Shown one piece after another: positions 25,451 to 33,408 of a DNA stretch of 64,000 nucleotides. The notes under the pieces are model-generated. The model had not been told where the DNA came from and did no database searches. It saw only the letters and a program-made list of their open reading frames with translations. Made by a program: the position numbers and the translations under genes. This DNA comes from Oscillospiraceae bacterium (GTDB lineage Bacteria; Bacillota; Clostridia; Oscillospirales; CAG-272): NCBI GenBank assembly GCA_015064205.1, contig SVSR01000001.1, forward strand, positions 155,143 through 219,142, read 5' to 3'. Position 1 is the stretch's first letter; every line of letters begins with the position of its first letter.

Positions 25451-25546
25451 TCTGTATGGCTCTGCCTTTATTATTGTTGTGAAATCCTATGAATTCTCCC
25501 TTATTTTGCAAGTGAAAAAAAGATTCCTTCATTATTGAAAAATGTA

Positions 25547-25575
25547 TTTACAACCCCTTTTGGTTATGCTATAAT
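25547..25575 (+). promoter_or_regulatory. Promoter of the YitT-family gene
   Basis: TTTACA and TATAAT with 17-base spacing. It lies inside the ORF-track extension of the next gene, which argues for the later start. Confidence 0.7.
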
Positions 25576-25612
25576 TACCACGGTTTTAAATATAGCCGAA
25601 AGAGGTAGGAAG

Positions 25613-26452
25613 ATGAAAGACTTCAAAAACTTTCTTATTATGAATTTAGGCTGTGTGGCACTTGCCATGGGCGTATACTTTTTTAAAATTCCAAACGGCT
25701 TTGCAACGGGCGGTGTTACCGGTATCGGTACTCTGCTTGCAAAGATAACTCCTCTTAGCGCCGGTATATGGATCTGGGGGCTCAATATTCTATTTTTGTT
25801 ACTCGGATTTATATTCCTTGGCAAAAAGACGGGGATCAAGACTGTTTACTGCAGTATGTTTTATTCTGCGCTGACCTATCTTTTTGAAATTATCGTTCCT
25901 CTATCAAAGCCTTTGTCCGATCAGCCTTTTTTAGAGCTTGTTTACGCTATGCTTTTAACATCGATCGGTGCGGCGATGATATTTAACACGAATGGATCGT
26001 CGGGCGGCACTGATATCATTGCGCTGATCCTTAAAAAATTTACCAACATAAACATTGGCAGAGCGTTGCTTGGCGTAGATTTTGTTGTTGCGGCAACTTC
26101 ATTTATAATTTTTGACGTAAAGACCGGCCTGTTTTCGCTCCTCGGACTTTTCATGAAAGCTTTCCTGGTAGACGGCGTTATTGAAAGCCTTAATTCCTGC
26201 AAATATTTTGTTGTCATAACCACAGAAAGAGAGAAAATTTCAGATTTTATAATACAGACACTGCATCACGGAGTAACGGTAAGCAATGTTATCGGCGAAT
26301 ACACAAAAGAAGAAAAAACGATGATACATACCGTATGCAAAAGAATAGAGGCTGTAAAGCTTCGTAATAAAATAAGGCAGATAGACCCTCATGCGTTCAT
26401 TATCATCACAACGAGCAGTGAGATAATCGGGCGCGGTTTCAGAAGCGTATGA
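25613..26452 (+). CDS. YitT-family membrane protein (DUF161/DUF2179)
   Basis: Integral membrane protein of 279 aa, normal for YitT. About five or six membrane segments fill residues 5-190, with the family signature FKIPNGFATGGVTGIGTLLAKI near the N-terminus and NTNGSSGGTDIIALILKK in the middle. A cytoplasmic DUF2179 domain closes the protein (about 205-279; EREKISDFIIQTLHHGVTV, DPHAFIIITTSSEIIGRGF). The transported substrate is unknown. ATG 25613 follows AGAGGTAGG; the upstream start at 25535 would overlap the promoter. Monocistronic, closed by a bidirectional terminator. Confidence 0.88.
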   Translation: MKDFKNFLIMNLGCVALAMGVYFFKIPNGFATGGVTGIGTLLAKITPLSAGIWIWGLNILFLLLGFIFLGKKTGIKTVYCSMFYSALTYLFEIIVPLSKPLSDQPFLELVYAMLLTSIGAAMIFNTNGSSGGTDIIALILKKFTNINIGRALLGVDFVVAATSFIIFDVKTGLFSLLGLFMKAFLVDGVIESLNSCKYFVVITTEREKISDFIIQTLHHGVTVSNVIGEYTKEEKTMIHTVCKRIEAVKLRNKIRQIDPHAFIIITTSSEIIGRGFRSV

Positions 26453-26453
26453 T

Positions 26454-26494
26454 AAAAGCCTTAAGCACTAATGTTGTGCTTAAGGCTTTTCTTA
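26454..26494. terminator. Bidirectional intrinsic terminator
   Basis: AAAAGCCTTAAGCAC-taatgtt-GTGCTTAAGGCTTTT, a 15-bp perfect stem between converging yitT and the HAD gene. Confidence 0.88.
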
Positions 26495-27169
26495 CAATAT
26501 ATTTTTTATCTCATCAAGCGAGTTTACAATATAGTCGGCGCATACGTCTTTTGGTATGCCGATCTTATCGTGATTGTACCAGCATGTTTTGATGCCGCAT
26601 GCATGAGCACCGTTGATATCGGCTGTAAGCGAGTCGCCTATCATTATGATCTCGCTCTTATCAATCGGAGCAAGGTAATCAAAGCAAGCTTCAAAAAACT
26701 TTTTTGAGGGCTTTGGTTCGCCTATCTCCTCGGATATAAACAGATGCTTGAAATACCCTATAAAACCGGCTTTTGTGAGTCGGTTTTTCTGTTGATACGC
26801 CGATGCGTTGCTTGCCGTGCAGAGAATGTATTTATCTTTGAGATGATCAAGTAGATCCTTTGCTCCGTTTACGTGAACCGCGCTATGCTTGACGTGCTCT
26901 ACAAACTTTTTTTCAAACTCCACGCCGTCAGCGTTAACGTTTGCTTTTTCAAATACTTTTATAAAGCGTATTCTGTGTAATTCTTCACGCGTGAGTACTC
27001 CTTTTTCAATGTCGTGCCAGAGCTCGGTATTAACTTCAAAAAACGCGCTTATTATATTGTCGGGAAGCGGTATTTTCATGTCCTGTGCCGATTTGTATAT
27101 TGATTCTGTGGCGCACAGATTGAAATCAAGTAAGGTGTTGTCAACGTCAAGAAGAACAGCTTTTATCAT
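26492..27169 (-). CDS. YjjG-type HAD-superfamily nucleotidase
   Basis: HAD phosphohydrolase of 225 aa. Motif I is VLLDVDNTLLDF (nucleophile Asp and the second Asp), motif II is the CTASNAS segment, the Lys of motif III is in GEPKPSKKFFE, and motif IV is IGDSLTADINGA. The sequence follows the YjjG/YfnB group, which dephosphorylates pyrimidine nucleotides and can clean up non-canonical ones. The cap domain is helical (about 15-90). It lies six bases downstream of a gene of unknown function (27176-27595), forming part of an operon that begins upstream with a lipoprotein and a cysteine desulfurase. Confidence 0.87.
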   Translation of the reverse strand: MIKAVLLDVDNTLLDFNLCATESIYKSAQDMKIPLPDNIISAFFEVNTELWHDIEKGVLTREELHRIRFIKVFEKANVNADGVEFEKKFVEHVKHSAVHVNGAKDLLDHLKDKYILCTASNASAYQQKNRLTKAGFIGYFKHLFISEEIGEPKPSKKFFEACFDYLAPIDKSEIIMIGDSLTADINGAHACGIKTCWYNHDKIGIPKDVCADYIVNSLDEIKNIL

Positions 27170-27175
27170 AGTAAA

Positions 27176-27595
27176 TTATACCATTTGAGGGGTGATCTTA
27201 TCAACCCACTCAAAAGCCGCAGCTTTTTCTTCGGGCTTTACACTCTTTAAGAAGGGAAGTCCGCCCTTTATGAATAAAACGTCGTCAATTACGTTAGCTC
27301 CTGCTTTGGCAACTGTCTTTTTAAGTACTTCTGCTCCTTCTGCAGGTCCGTCTACGATGAAAGCAACGTTATTTGCACGTTCTTTTGTAAGCTCCTTTAA
27401 GAAGCGTTCAAGAGTAGTATCGATGCTCTTTGATACGCTTGCAACGATTATAACGAGTCTTTCCTTGTTGCATGAATATGCAGGGGGGATCTTGTCGTAG
27501 CTGTTTGCAACGTCGCTTGCATATTTTGCAACGATGTCGCCTGCAAGAGTGTGAAGCTTACCCTTTGATGAATAAACGAGTGCACGAAGTTTCAT
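27176..27595 (-). CDS. Conserved hypothetical protein, flavodoxin-like fold suspected
   Basis: Cytoplasmic protein of 139 aa without a signal or membrane segment. The opening MKLRALVYSSKGKLHTLAGDIVAKY resembles a flavodoxin-type phosphate loop (YSS.G.....A), and alternating predicted strands and helices (ERLVIIVASVSK, NVAFIVDGPAE, NVIDDVLFIKGG) fit a Rossmann-like sandwich. I do not recognise a named family. The genes on either side, cysteine desulfurase and HAD nucleotidase, are within a few bases, so it is co-transcribed with them. An FMN-binding or regulatory role would be speculation. Confidence 0.65.
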   Translation of the reverse strand: MKLRALVYSSKGKLHTLAGDIVAKYASDVANSYDKIPPAYSCNKERLVIIVASVSKSIDTTLERFLKELTKERANNVAFIVDGPAEGAEVLKKTVAKAGANVIDDVLFIKGGLPFLKSVKPEEKAAAFEWVDKITPQMV

Positions 27596-27600
27596 AATAA

Positions 27601-28809
27601 TTACCTCTCTGTATTAAAATTATTTTTTGTTGAAATAAGATTGTTTACACCTTCAAGAAGTGTATTCAAAAATATATCTGCTTCTTCTTTTGTGTTCTCA
27701 CGGCCCAGGCTTACGCGTATAGTTGAGTCTGCCTCACGCTCTGTAAGACCGAAGGATAAAAGCGTGTTTGAAATATGCCCTGAATTTGACGAGCATGCTG
27801 AGCCGCTTGATACGTATATACCGCGCGCTGAAAGGAAATGAAGCATGGTTTCGCTCTTTATGCCGCCAAGGTTTATGCTTACGATATGAGGTGCGAATAC
27901 GCCTTCGGGAATATTTAATTTAACGCTTTTATAGTCGGAATTTGTTTCTATTGTATTTCGGATGTGACTCTGTATGTCCGAAATGTTCTTTATGTCAGCA
28001 ATGAGGCTTTTTGAGCACTCTGCTGCCGCCGCGCCAAAGCCTGCAATACCTACCGTGTTTTCAGTTCCCGACCGAAGGCCCTTTTCCTGACCGCCGCCGT
28101 ATATTATCGGAACTAGCTTTCTGGCCTTTAAAACTGCAGGGTCAACGTAAAGCGCGCCCACACCTTTAGGACCGTGTATCTTGTGCGAGGACAGCGTGAT
28201 CAAGTCCGCACCGAGCGACATCGGTGTAAACTTTATTTTCATAAAACCCTGAACGGCATCGGTATGAACGAGTGCTTCGGGGTTCTTGCTTTTGACTATA
28301 CGCGATATTCTTTTTATATCGTTTACAGCTCCCGTTTCGTTATTTACTAGCATGACGCTGACAATGACCGTGTTTTTATCAAGTGCCGCTTCAAGAGAAT
28401 CATAGTCAAAAACGCCGTTTTTAGTGGATATTTTTGTAACCTTAATCCCGTCCTCTTCAAGCTTTTTTGCACATTCAAGAACTGCAGGATGCTCGCTGTC
28501 GGAGATAACGATATTTTTACCCGGTGTGAACTTCTTTGCATGGCACGTGCCGAAAAGCGCAAGATTATCCGCCTCTGTTCCGGATGAGGTGAAGATCAGT
28601 CTGTTATCGCCAAGCGTTGAAATGTTCTTAACTCCGAGTGAATCAAGTATTTCGCCTCTTGCGCGTGTTATTACCTTTTCTGCGTCGACACCCTTGGAGT
28701 GCATTGACGAGGGGTTGCCGTAAAGGCTGTCCATTACCTCGCACATTTTTTTCCGTGCGCTCTGACACAGTGGGGTTGTTGCGCTGTTATCAAAATATAT
28801 TTCAGCCAT
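27601..28809 (-). CDS. Cysteine desulfurase, NifS/IscS family
   Basis: PLP enzyme (402 aa) that takes sulfur from cysteine as a persulfide for Fe-S clusters or tRNA thiolation. Conserved segments: IYFDNSATTPLC, FTSSGTEADNLALFG, HTDAVQGFMKI, SSHKIHGPKGVGALYV with Schiff-base Lys210, GGGQEKGLRSGTENT, and the mobile loop SSGSACSSNSG with catalytic Cys339. No iscU, nifU, sufU or thiI neighbour is present here, so the sulfur acceptor is unknown. ATG 28809 overlaps the stop of the upstream lipoprotein gene by one base (TAATG), indicating translational coupling. Confidence 0.92.
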   Translation of the reverse strand: MAEIYFDNSATTPLCQSARKKMCEVMDSLYGNPSSMHSKGVDAEKVITRARGEILDSLGVKNISTLGDNRLIFTSSGTEADNLALFGTCHAKKFTPGKNIVISDSEHPAVLECAKKLEEDGIKVTKISTKNGVFDYDSLEAALDKNTVIVSVMLVNNETGAVNDIKRISRIVKSKNPEALVHTDAVQGFMKIKFTPMSLGADLITLSSHKIHGPKGVGALYVDPAVLKARKLVPIIYGGGQEKGLRSGTENTVGIAGFGAAAAECSKSLIADIKNISDIQSHIRNTIETNSDYKSVKLNIPEGVFAPHIVSINLGGIKSETMLHFLSARGIYVSSGSACSSNSGHISNTLLSFGLTEREADSTIRVSLGRENTKEEADIFLNTLLEGVNNLISTKNNFNTER

Positions 28810-29366
28810 TATTCTTCAAATACGATGTTGTCGACCATGTAGATAACGTCTTCGATATGCTCGTCATACTTCTCTGGACTTGCCGTGTAGGTGAACACGT
28901 AAACCTCGGGTTGGGAAGTGAACAGATTTGCATTGGTAACATAGCAGACTATCTGCATGAACTTGTATTCTTTGCCTGCAATACTTGCGTTGTAAATGTA
29001 TTTTTTAGCATTCTTGCCGCCAAGCGTTGTATCTTCGCCTTCGCTTTCATACACCATTTCGCCGAAAACGGCATTGAATTCTTCTGAAAACTGTGTCCAA
29101 TATTCTTCAGCAGACAAAGCTTGTCCTGCATCAAAGCCCATCATAGACACGTTTGATGTGTCAAAATCGCTGACCATTGCCGAGGTCATTCCGCTTTGTT
29201 CGCCAATCTGCCACGTGTCTACCATATAGAAGTTATAGCCAACACCGTCGGCTGATATTTCAATGCAGCCGGAGGGCACTGTGAGATCGTCCTCTGAGCA
29301 TGAAACAAGCGAGAGTGTGAGCATGAGTATTGCAAAAACAAGTATAAGTACACGGTTATTTCTCAT
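28809..29366 (-). CDS. Putative lipoprotein of unknown function
   Basis: Exported protein of 185 aa. The leader MRNNRVLILVFAILMLTLSLVSC ends in lipobox LVSC, predicting lipidation at Cys23. The mature domain (CIEISADGVGYNFYMVDTWQIGEQSGMTSA) resembles PsbP/DUF1795-type small lipoproteins of Firmicutes, with KYIYNASIAGKEYKFMQIVCYV and YVFTYTASPEKYDEHIEDV; this is a weak structural impression. ATG 29366 follows AAGGAAG; the longer ORF-track start (29486) would put a charged stretch before the leader. The stop overlaps the start of the cysteine desulfurase gene. Confidence 0.78.
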   Translation of the reverse strand: MRNNRVLILVFAILMLTLSLVSCSEDDLTVPSGCIEISADGVGYNFYMVDTWQIGEQSGMTSAMVSDFDTSNVSMMGFDAGQALSAEEYWTQFSEEFNAVFGEMVYESEGEDTTLGGKNAKKYIYNASIAGKEYKFMQIVCYVTNANLFTSQPEVYVFTYTASPEKYDEHIEDVIYMVDNIVFEE

Positions 29367-29468
29367 ATCAAATCTTCCTTTTTTACCGCATAATACGGGG
29401 ATTATACATATTATACCTGTTATTTTCTCCTGTGTCAACGGAGTAATTGTTAATTTAAGTAATTTTGC

Positions 29469-29500
29469 AAAAAATAAAACGGCCAAAAAGCCGTTTTGTA
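29469..29500 (-). terminator. Intrinsic terminator of the spoVA cluster
   Basis: On the minus strand ACAAAACGGC-TTTTTG-GCCGTTTT followed by ATTTTTTGC. It lies immediately after the spoVAE stop. Confidence 0.8.
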
Positions 29501-29857
29501 TTATTTCGGTTTACCCTTGAAGATAAGCGAAGCAATAAGACCGAATGTCATAGCCGCGCATATTCCGGCGCTTGTTGCACTAAGTCCGCCTTTTAAAACT
29601 CCGTAAAGTCCCTCTCTTGCAACGCTTTCCTTAACGCCGCAGGCGAGCGCGTAGCCAAATCCCGTAAGCGGTACTGTTGCCCCGCTTCCTGCAAAGTCAA
29701 CCAGCGGTTCGTAAAGTCCTATTGCTGTGAGGATAACACCGGCAACAACGTAGGAAACGAGTATTCTTGCAGGTGTCAGCATGGTCCTGTCTATAAGAAC
29801 CTGAGCGATAACGCAAAACAGCCCGCCTATAACAAAAGCCCATATATAGTCCATCAT
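29501..29857 (-). CDS. spoVAE: Stage V sporulation protein AE
   Basis: Small membrane protein (118 aa) of the SpoVA channel that moves dipicolinic acid into the forespore and releases it at germination. Three to four hydrophobic helices span nearly the whole chain. Family signatures are CVIAQVLIDRTMLTPARILVSYVVAGVIL and FAGSGATVPLTGFGYALACGVKE, matching the SpoVAE(b) type. It lies 20 bases downstream of spoVAD and is the last gene of the cluster, with a terminator directly after it. The presence of this cluster is the strongest evidence that the organism makes endospores. Confidence 0.93.
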   Translation of the reverse strand: MMDYIWAFVIGGLFCVIAQVLIDRTMLTPARILVSYVVAGVILTAIGLYEPLVDFAGSGATVPLTGFGYALACGVKESVAREGLYGVLKGGLSATSAGICAAMTFGLIASLIFKGKPK

Positions 29858-29877
29858 GGTTATATCACCTCACTTGT

Positions 29878-30879
29878 TTATTTTGAAAGCATTTCTATTT
29901 TTAAAAGATGTCCGATACCCGGTATAGACAGACCCTGAAGCAAGCTTGACGGTGACATCATTGCGCCCGTTGCCATAAATAAAATACGCTTGACATCAAG
30001 ATTTTTAAGCTTTTCAAGATAGTGAGAAGCAAGAACAATACCGCTGCATCCGCAGCCCGATCCGCCTGCGTGCATGTCCTGCCTTTCGCGGTCGTATATT
30101 ATAAGTCCGCAGTCATAGTGGTTTCTCGAAATGTCGTATCCGTTGTTTTTCATAAAATCAACAAGGATCTTTGACCCCTCATAGCCGAGATCCCCCGTTA
30201 TAATAGCGTCAAAATCTTCGGGCTCTTCGCCGCTTTCATTAAAATACTGTGTCAGCGTATTAACTGCCGCAGGCGCCATAGCCGCGCCCATGTTGCTTAT
30301 ATCGGTGATGCCCTTATCAACAACTGTACCCGGTAAAACTGCGGTGATTCTCGGGTGAAAACCGCTTTTTTTGCCAACGATGAATGCCGCCGCGCCCGTT
30401 ACCGTCCATTGAGCGGTTGGCGTGCGCTGACCGCCGTATTCGAGAGGGAATCTGAACTGCCTTTCTGCGCTGCAGTTGTGCGATGAGCAGACCGCCGCCG
30501 CACGCGGCAGTTTATCCGAGTCAACCATGAGTGAGGAAAGAATAAGGGATTCCGCACACGTGGAGCAAGCGCCGTAAAGGCCGAAGTAGGGCGCGTCAAA
30601 GCCGGCAAGACCGTATGCCGAGCCCGTGCATTGATTTAAAAGGTCGCCTGCAAATATTGCTCCGATATCGCTTATATTGTATCCCGATCTTGTCAGTACG
30701 CCGTCGAAAGCGATTCTTTGCATTTCACTTTCAGCCTTTTCCCAGGTGTCCATTTTGAACTTATCACTTTTATCAACAAAGTCAAATTTTTTGCCTATCG
30801 GGCCCTCGCTCTCGCGTTTTCCGACAACTGAGTATGCATATTCAATAGCCGGTGCGCTTTTCAGTTCTATAATCGACAT
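29878..30879 (-). CDS. spoVAD: Stage V sporulation protein AD
   Basis: Soluble, thiolase-fold protein (333 aa) that binds dipicolinic acid at the membrane during spore formation. Recognisable segments: AYSVVGKRESEGPIGKKFD, ISDIGAIFAGDLLNQCTGSAYGLAGFDAPYFGLYGACSTCAES, SSHNCSAERQFRFPLEYGGQRTPTAQWTVTGAAAFIV and HAGGSGCGCSGIVLASH. Length is normal. It sits between spoVAC and spoVAE with 10- and 20-base gaps. Expression is expected in the forespore under sigma-G, but I could not define a sigma-G promoter with confidence. Confidence 0.94.
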   Translation of the reverse strand: MSIIELKSAPAIEYAYSVVGKRESEGPIGKKFDFVDKSDKFKMDTWEKAESEMQRIAFDGVLTRSGYNISDIGAIFAGDLLNQCTGSAYGLAGFDAPYFGLYGACSTCAESLILSSLMVDSDKLPRAAAVCSSHNCSAERQFRFPLEYGGQRTPTAQWTVTGAAAFIVGKKSGFHPRITAVLPGTVVDKGITDISNMGAAMAPAAVNTLTQYFNESGEEPEDFDAIITGDLGYEGSKILVDFMKNNGYDISRNHYDCGLIIYDRERQDMHAGGSGCGCSGIVLASHYLEKLKNLDVKRILFMATGAMMSPSSLLQGLSIPGIGHLLKIEMLSK

Positions 30880-30889
30880 GTTTTCCCCC

Positions 30890-31339
30890 TTAAAGTACAG
30901 GTGTAAAAAGATTAACTATATAAAGAACTAATCCGTATATAACGCTTGCAACAGTGCCGTACAGTATTACCGGCCCTGCAATAGTGAATATCTTTGCTCC
31001 AACACCGAGAACAAAGCCTTCTGCCTTTGTATCAATGGCAGGAGAAGCAACTGCATTTGCAAAGCCTGTTATCGGAACGAGTGTTCCTGCTCCGGCGAAT
31101 TTTGCAATGTTGTCGAAAACATTAAGTCCGGTCAAAAGAACTGCAAGGAAGATAAGCGTGACCGAAACGAGTCCCGACGTATTTTTTACCCCAAGCCCGA
31201 GAGGAGTATAAAGCTTGTTTAATACCTCACCGATAAGGCATATGGTTCCGCCCGTCCAGAACGCGTTAACACAGTCAACCGCGAGATTTGATTTTGTAGC
31301 CTTGTTTTGTACGTATTTTTTGTATTCTTTATTATTCAT
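30890..31339 (-). CDS. spoVAC: Stage V sporulation protein AC
   Basis: Membrane subunit (149 aa) of the SpoVA complex; in Bacillus SpoVAC acts as a mechanosensitive channel during germination. NKATKSNLAVDCVNAFWTGGTICLIGEVL and FAGAGTLVPITGFANAVASPAIDTKAEGFVLGVGAKIFTIAGPVILYGT are the family hallmarks, with four hydrophobic stretches. I use ATG 31339 (MNNKEYKKYV), nine bases after AAAGGAT; the ORF-track start (31393) is upstream of that ribosome site. It is the first gene of the spoVAC-AD-AE cluster; spoVAA, AB and AF are not adjacent, as is usual in many clostridia. Confidence 0.92.
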   Translation of the reverse strand: MNNKEYKKYVQNKATKSNLAVDCVNAFWTGGTICLIGEVLNKLYTPLGLGVKNTSGLVSVTLIFLAVLLTGLNVFDNIAKFAGAGTLVPITGFANAVASPAIDTKAEGFVLGVGAKIFTIAGPVILYGTVASVIYGLVLYIVNLFTPVL

Positions 31340-31473
31340 ACCCATATATCCTTTTTGATATTTCTGTAAGTAGTTTATCCCAATTGTATTCACATATACC
31401 TGAAATAGCCGTTTTGAAACATTAAGTGTAAAAAAATATTTTTGGATACTACTGTAAAATCGTTGTAATGCTC

Positions 31474-31501
31474 TTGCAATTTTTCTAAAATGTGGTATAA
31501 T
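31474..31501 (+). promoter_or_regulatory. Promoter of the galT operon
   Basis: TTGCAA and TATAAT with 16-base spacing, about 45 bases upstream of galT. Confidence 0.65.
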
Positions 31502-31544
31502 TACGGTGATAATAAATTAATATATTTTCTGAAAGGCAAAAATT

Positions 31545-32534
31545 ATGGCAGAATTACGTTGGAATCCTATGATAAAAGACTGGGTGATGATAGCTTCTCA
31601 CCGCCAGAACCGTCCTCAAATGCCTAAGGACTGGTGCCCCTTCTGTCCCGGATCGGGAAAGGTTCCGGACAGCTATGAGGTATACAAATATGATAACGAT
31701 TTTCCGGCACTTTCTCAGAATCCCCCCAAGCCTGACGACGTTGCAACCGATTTTTATAAGGTCGCACCTTCTCACGGCAAATGTGAGGTAATACTTTTCT
31801 CTCCCGAGCATAACGGAAATATCCGCGATCTGTCCGATGAGCATATGAACAAGCTCGTTGACCTCTGGTGCGAGCGCTTCAATGCTATGCGCGAGGACGA
31901 AAAGATAAAGTACGTTTTCATTTTTGAAAACCGCGGTGACGTTGTTGGCGTTACAATGCCTCACCCTCACGGTCAGATGTACGGCTACTCCGTTCTTCCC
32001 AAGAAGATGGAGCTTGAGCTTGACGCAGGTCTTGAACATTATGAAAACAACTGCGAATGTATTTTCTGCCGTATGAATAAGGAAGAGGTTGCATTCAAAG
32101 AGAGGGTTATCTGCGAAAACGAAGATTTTATCGCATACATTCCTTTCTTTGCAGACTATGCATACGGTGTTTACATAACAGCAAAGAAACATAAGCAGTA
32201 TATTACCGACTTTAATGAAAGCGAGAGGAGAAATCTCGGTATCATTATGCGAAACGTTGTCGGTATGTACGACAATATATTTGACTTCAACTTCCCCTAC
32301 ATGATGTGTATGCATAACGCTCCCGTTAACGTAGAGGATGAACAGTACAAGGATTATGAGAAGTATACTCATTTCCATATCGAATACTATCCGCCGCTTC
32401 GAGACTCTAACAAGCAGCAGTTCCAGGCTTCAAGCGAAACAGGCGTGTGGGCGCACTGCAACCCCACAGCTCCCGAAGCAAAGGCATCTGAAATGAGAGA
32501 AGCCCTCAAGCGTTATCTTGATAAAATAAACTAA
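31545..32534 (+). CDS. galT: Galactose-1-phosphate uridylyltransferase (HIT-type)
   Basis: Leloir-pathway enzyme (329 aa) that exchanges UMP between UDP-glucose and galactose-1-phosphate. MAELRWNPMIKDWVMIASHRQNRP is the typical opening. Zn ligands are likely in CPFCPG (Cys31, Cys34) and the active site is TMPHPHGQMYGYS with His140-Pro-His142-Gly-Gln144, the second His forming the uridylyl intermediate. A second CxxC (CECIFC) occurs about residue 170. The C-terminal HFHIEYYPPLR segment is also conserved. The start follows GAAAGG. A polysaccharide deacetylase-like gene follows after 24 bases. Confidence 0.92.
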   Translation: MAELRWNPMIKDWVMIASHRQNRPQMPKDWCPFCPGSGKVPDSYEVYKYDNDFPALSQNPPKPDDVATDFYKVAPSHGKCEVILFSPEHNGNIRDLSDEHMNKLVDLWCERFNAMREDEKIKYVFIFENRGDVVGVTMPHPHGQMYGYSVLPKKMELELDAGLEHYENNCECIFCRMNKEEVAFKERVICENEDFIAYIPFFADYAYGVYITAKKHKQYITDFNESERRNLGIIMRNVVGMYDNIFDFNFPYMMCMHNAPVNVEDEQYKDYEKYTHFHIEYYPPLRDSNKQQFQASSETGVWAHCNPTAPEAKASEMREALKRYLDKIN

Positions 32535-32558
32535 CAAGGGCTTGTACAGGAGGATATT

Positions 32559-33371
32559 ATGGCTATAAGATTTCTTCTTAAAGAAGGACTTTTAAAAGTT
32601 CTTACAATGAGCTATGATGACGGAAATTTTGATGGGGATAAACGCCTTATTGAAATTTTCAACAAGTACGGTATCAAGGGTACTTTCCATCTTAACGGAA
32701 TAAAGTACGTTGAAGGGCCGCACGGCAGATATGCGGATAGAGTAGAAGAAGTAAAAGAAATGTATAAAGGCCATGAAATATCTCTTCACGGATATTCTCA
32801 TCCGTCTCTTGCACGTCTGCCGAAGTCCGAGATAATGCGTGAGATAGTACGCGACCGCGAGGTTCTCGAAGGCCTTGCAGGATATCCCGTCAGAGGTATG
32901 TCATATCCGTTTGGAAGCTATAATGATGAGGTTATAGAGGTTCTCAGAATTCTTGACGTGAAGTATTCAAGAGCCGTTTTGCCTTCCAATGATTTTTCCT
33001 TCCCCAAGGACTTTTTAGACTGGCATCCTACGGGTCACCACGGCGAGCTGCAGGATCAGAGGCTTGAAAAGTTTGCAAAAGCATCGCCCGACAGTCCCAT
33101 TCTGTTCTATGTATGGGGACATTCGTATGAGTTTAACGAGGAAAACACCGAATATACGTGGGATAAGATGGAAGCCTTCTGTGAAAAGGCAAGCAGAATA
33201 GACGGAGTGTGGTATGCGACCAATATTGAGATATATGATTATATCACGGCAACCAAGCGAATTGAAATTTCAAATGACAGAAAGATGTTCTTTAATCCGA
33301 GTGCAATTTCAGTATGGGCAAGCGTTGACGGCGCTGTCGTTGAGCTGAAGCCTGGTGTGACTAAGATATAA
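32559..33371 (+). CDS. Polysaccharide deacetylase-family protein (CE4-like)
   Basis: Cytoplasmic-looking NodB-homology protein of 270 aa (no signal peptide). LTMSYDDGNFDGDKRLIEIFNKYGIKGTFHLNG carries the catalytic Asp and metal Asp; EISLHGYSHPSLARLP gives the two metal-binding histidines; GMSYPFGSYNDEV and VWGHSYEF are later motifs. The last 45 residues (KRIEISNDRKMFFNPSAISVWASVDGAVVELKPGV) look like an added beta domain. The substrate, an N- or O-acetylated glycan or a small amide, is not known. The lack of a signal and co-transcription with galT point to intracellular sugar metabolism. Confidence 0.82.
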   Translation: MAIRFLLKEGLLKVLTMSYDDGNFDGDKRLIEIFNKYGIKGTFHLNGIKYVEGPHGRYADRVEEVKEMYKGHEISLHGYSHPSLARLPKSEIMREIVRDREVLEGLAGYPVRGMSYPFGSYNDEVIEVLRILDVKYSRAVLPSNDFSFPKDFLDWHPTGHHGELQDQRLEKFAKASPDSPILFYVWGHSYEFNEENTEYTWDKMEAFCEKASRIDGVWYATNIEIYDYITATKRIEISNDRKMFFNPSAISVWASVDGAVVELKPGVTKI

Positions 33372-33408
33372 AATAAAAAAGCTTTCCGCAAGGAAAGCTT
33401 TTTTATTT
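33372..33408. terminator. Bidirectional intrinsic terminator
   Basis: AAAAAAGCTTTCC-gcaa-GGAAAGCTTTTTT between converging genes. Confidence 0.88.

Noticed and set aside
29367-29486. Longer N-terminus for the lipoprotein upstream of the cysteine desulfurase
   Set aside because: It would place about 40 residues before a clear lipoprotein leader and reach the spoVA terminator; ATG 29366 has AAGGAAG.
31340-31450. Sigma-G promoter for spoVAC
   Set aside because: GGTATA-like and ATAAACTA-like pieces occur, but no pair matches the GnATA / CATnnTA consensus with correct spacing well enough to report.
31554-32378. 274-aa minus-strand ORF
   Set aside because: Fully antisense to galT, which has complete active-site motifs; low-complexity shadow translation.
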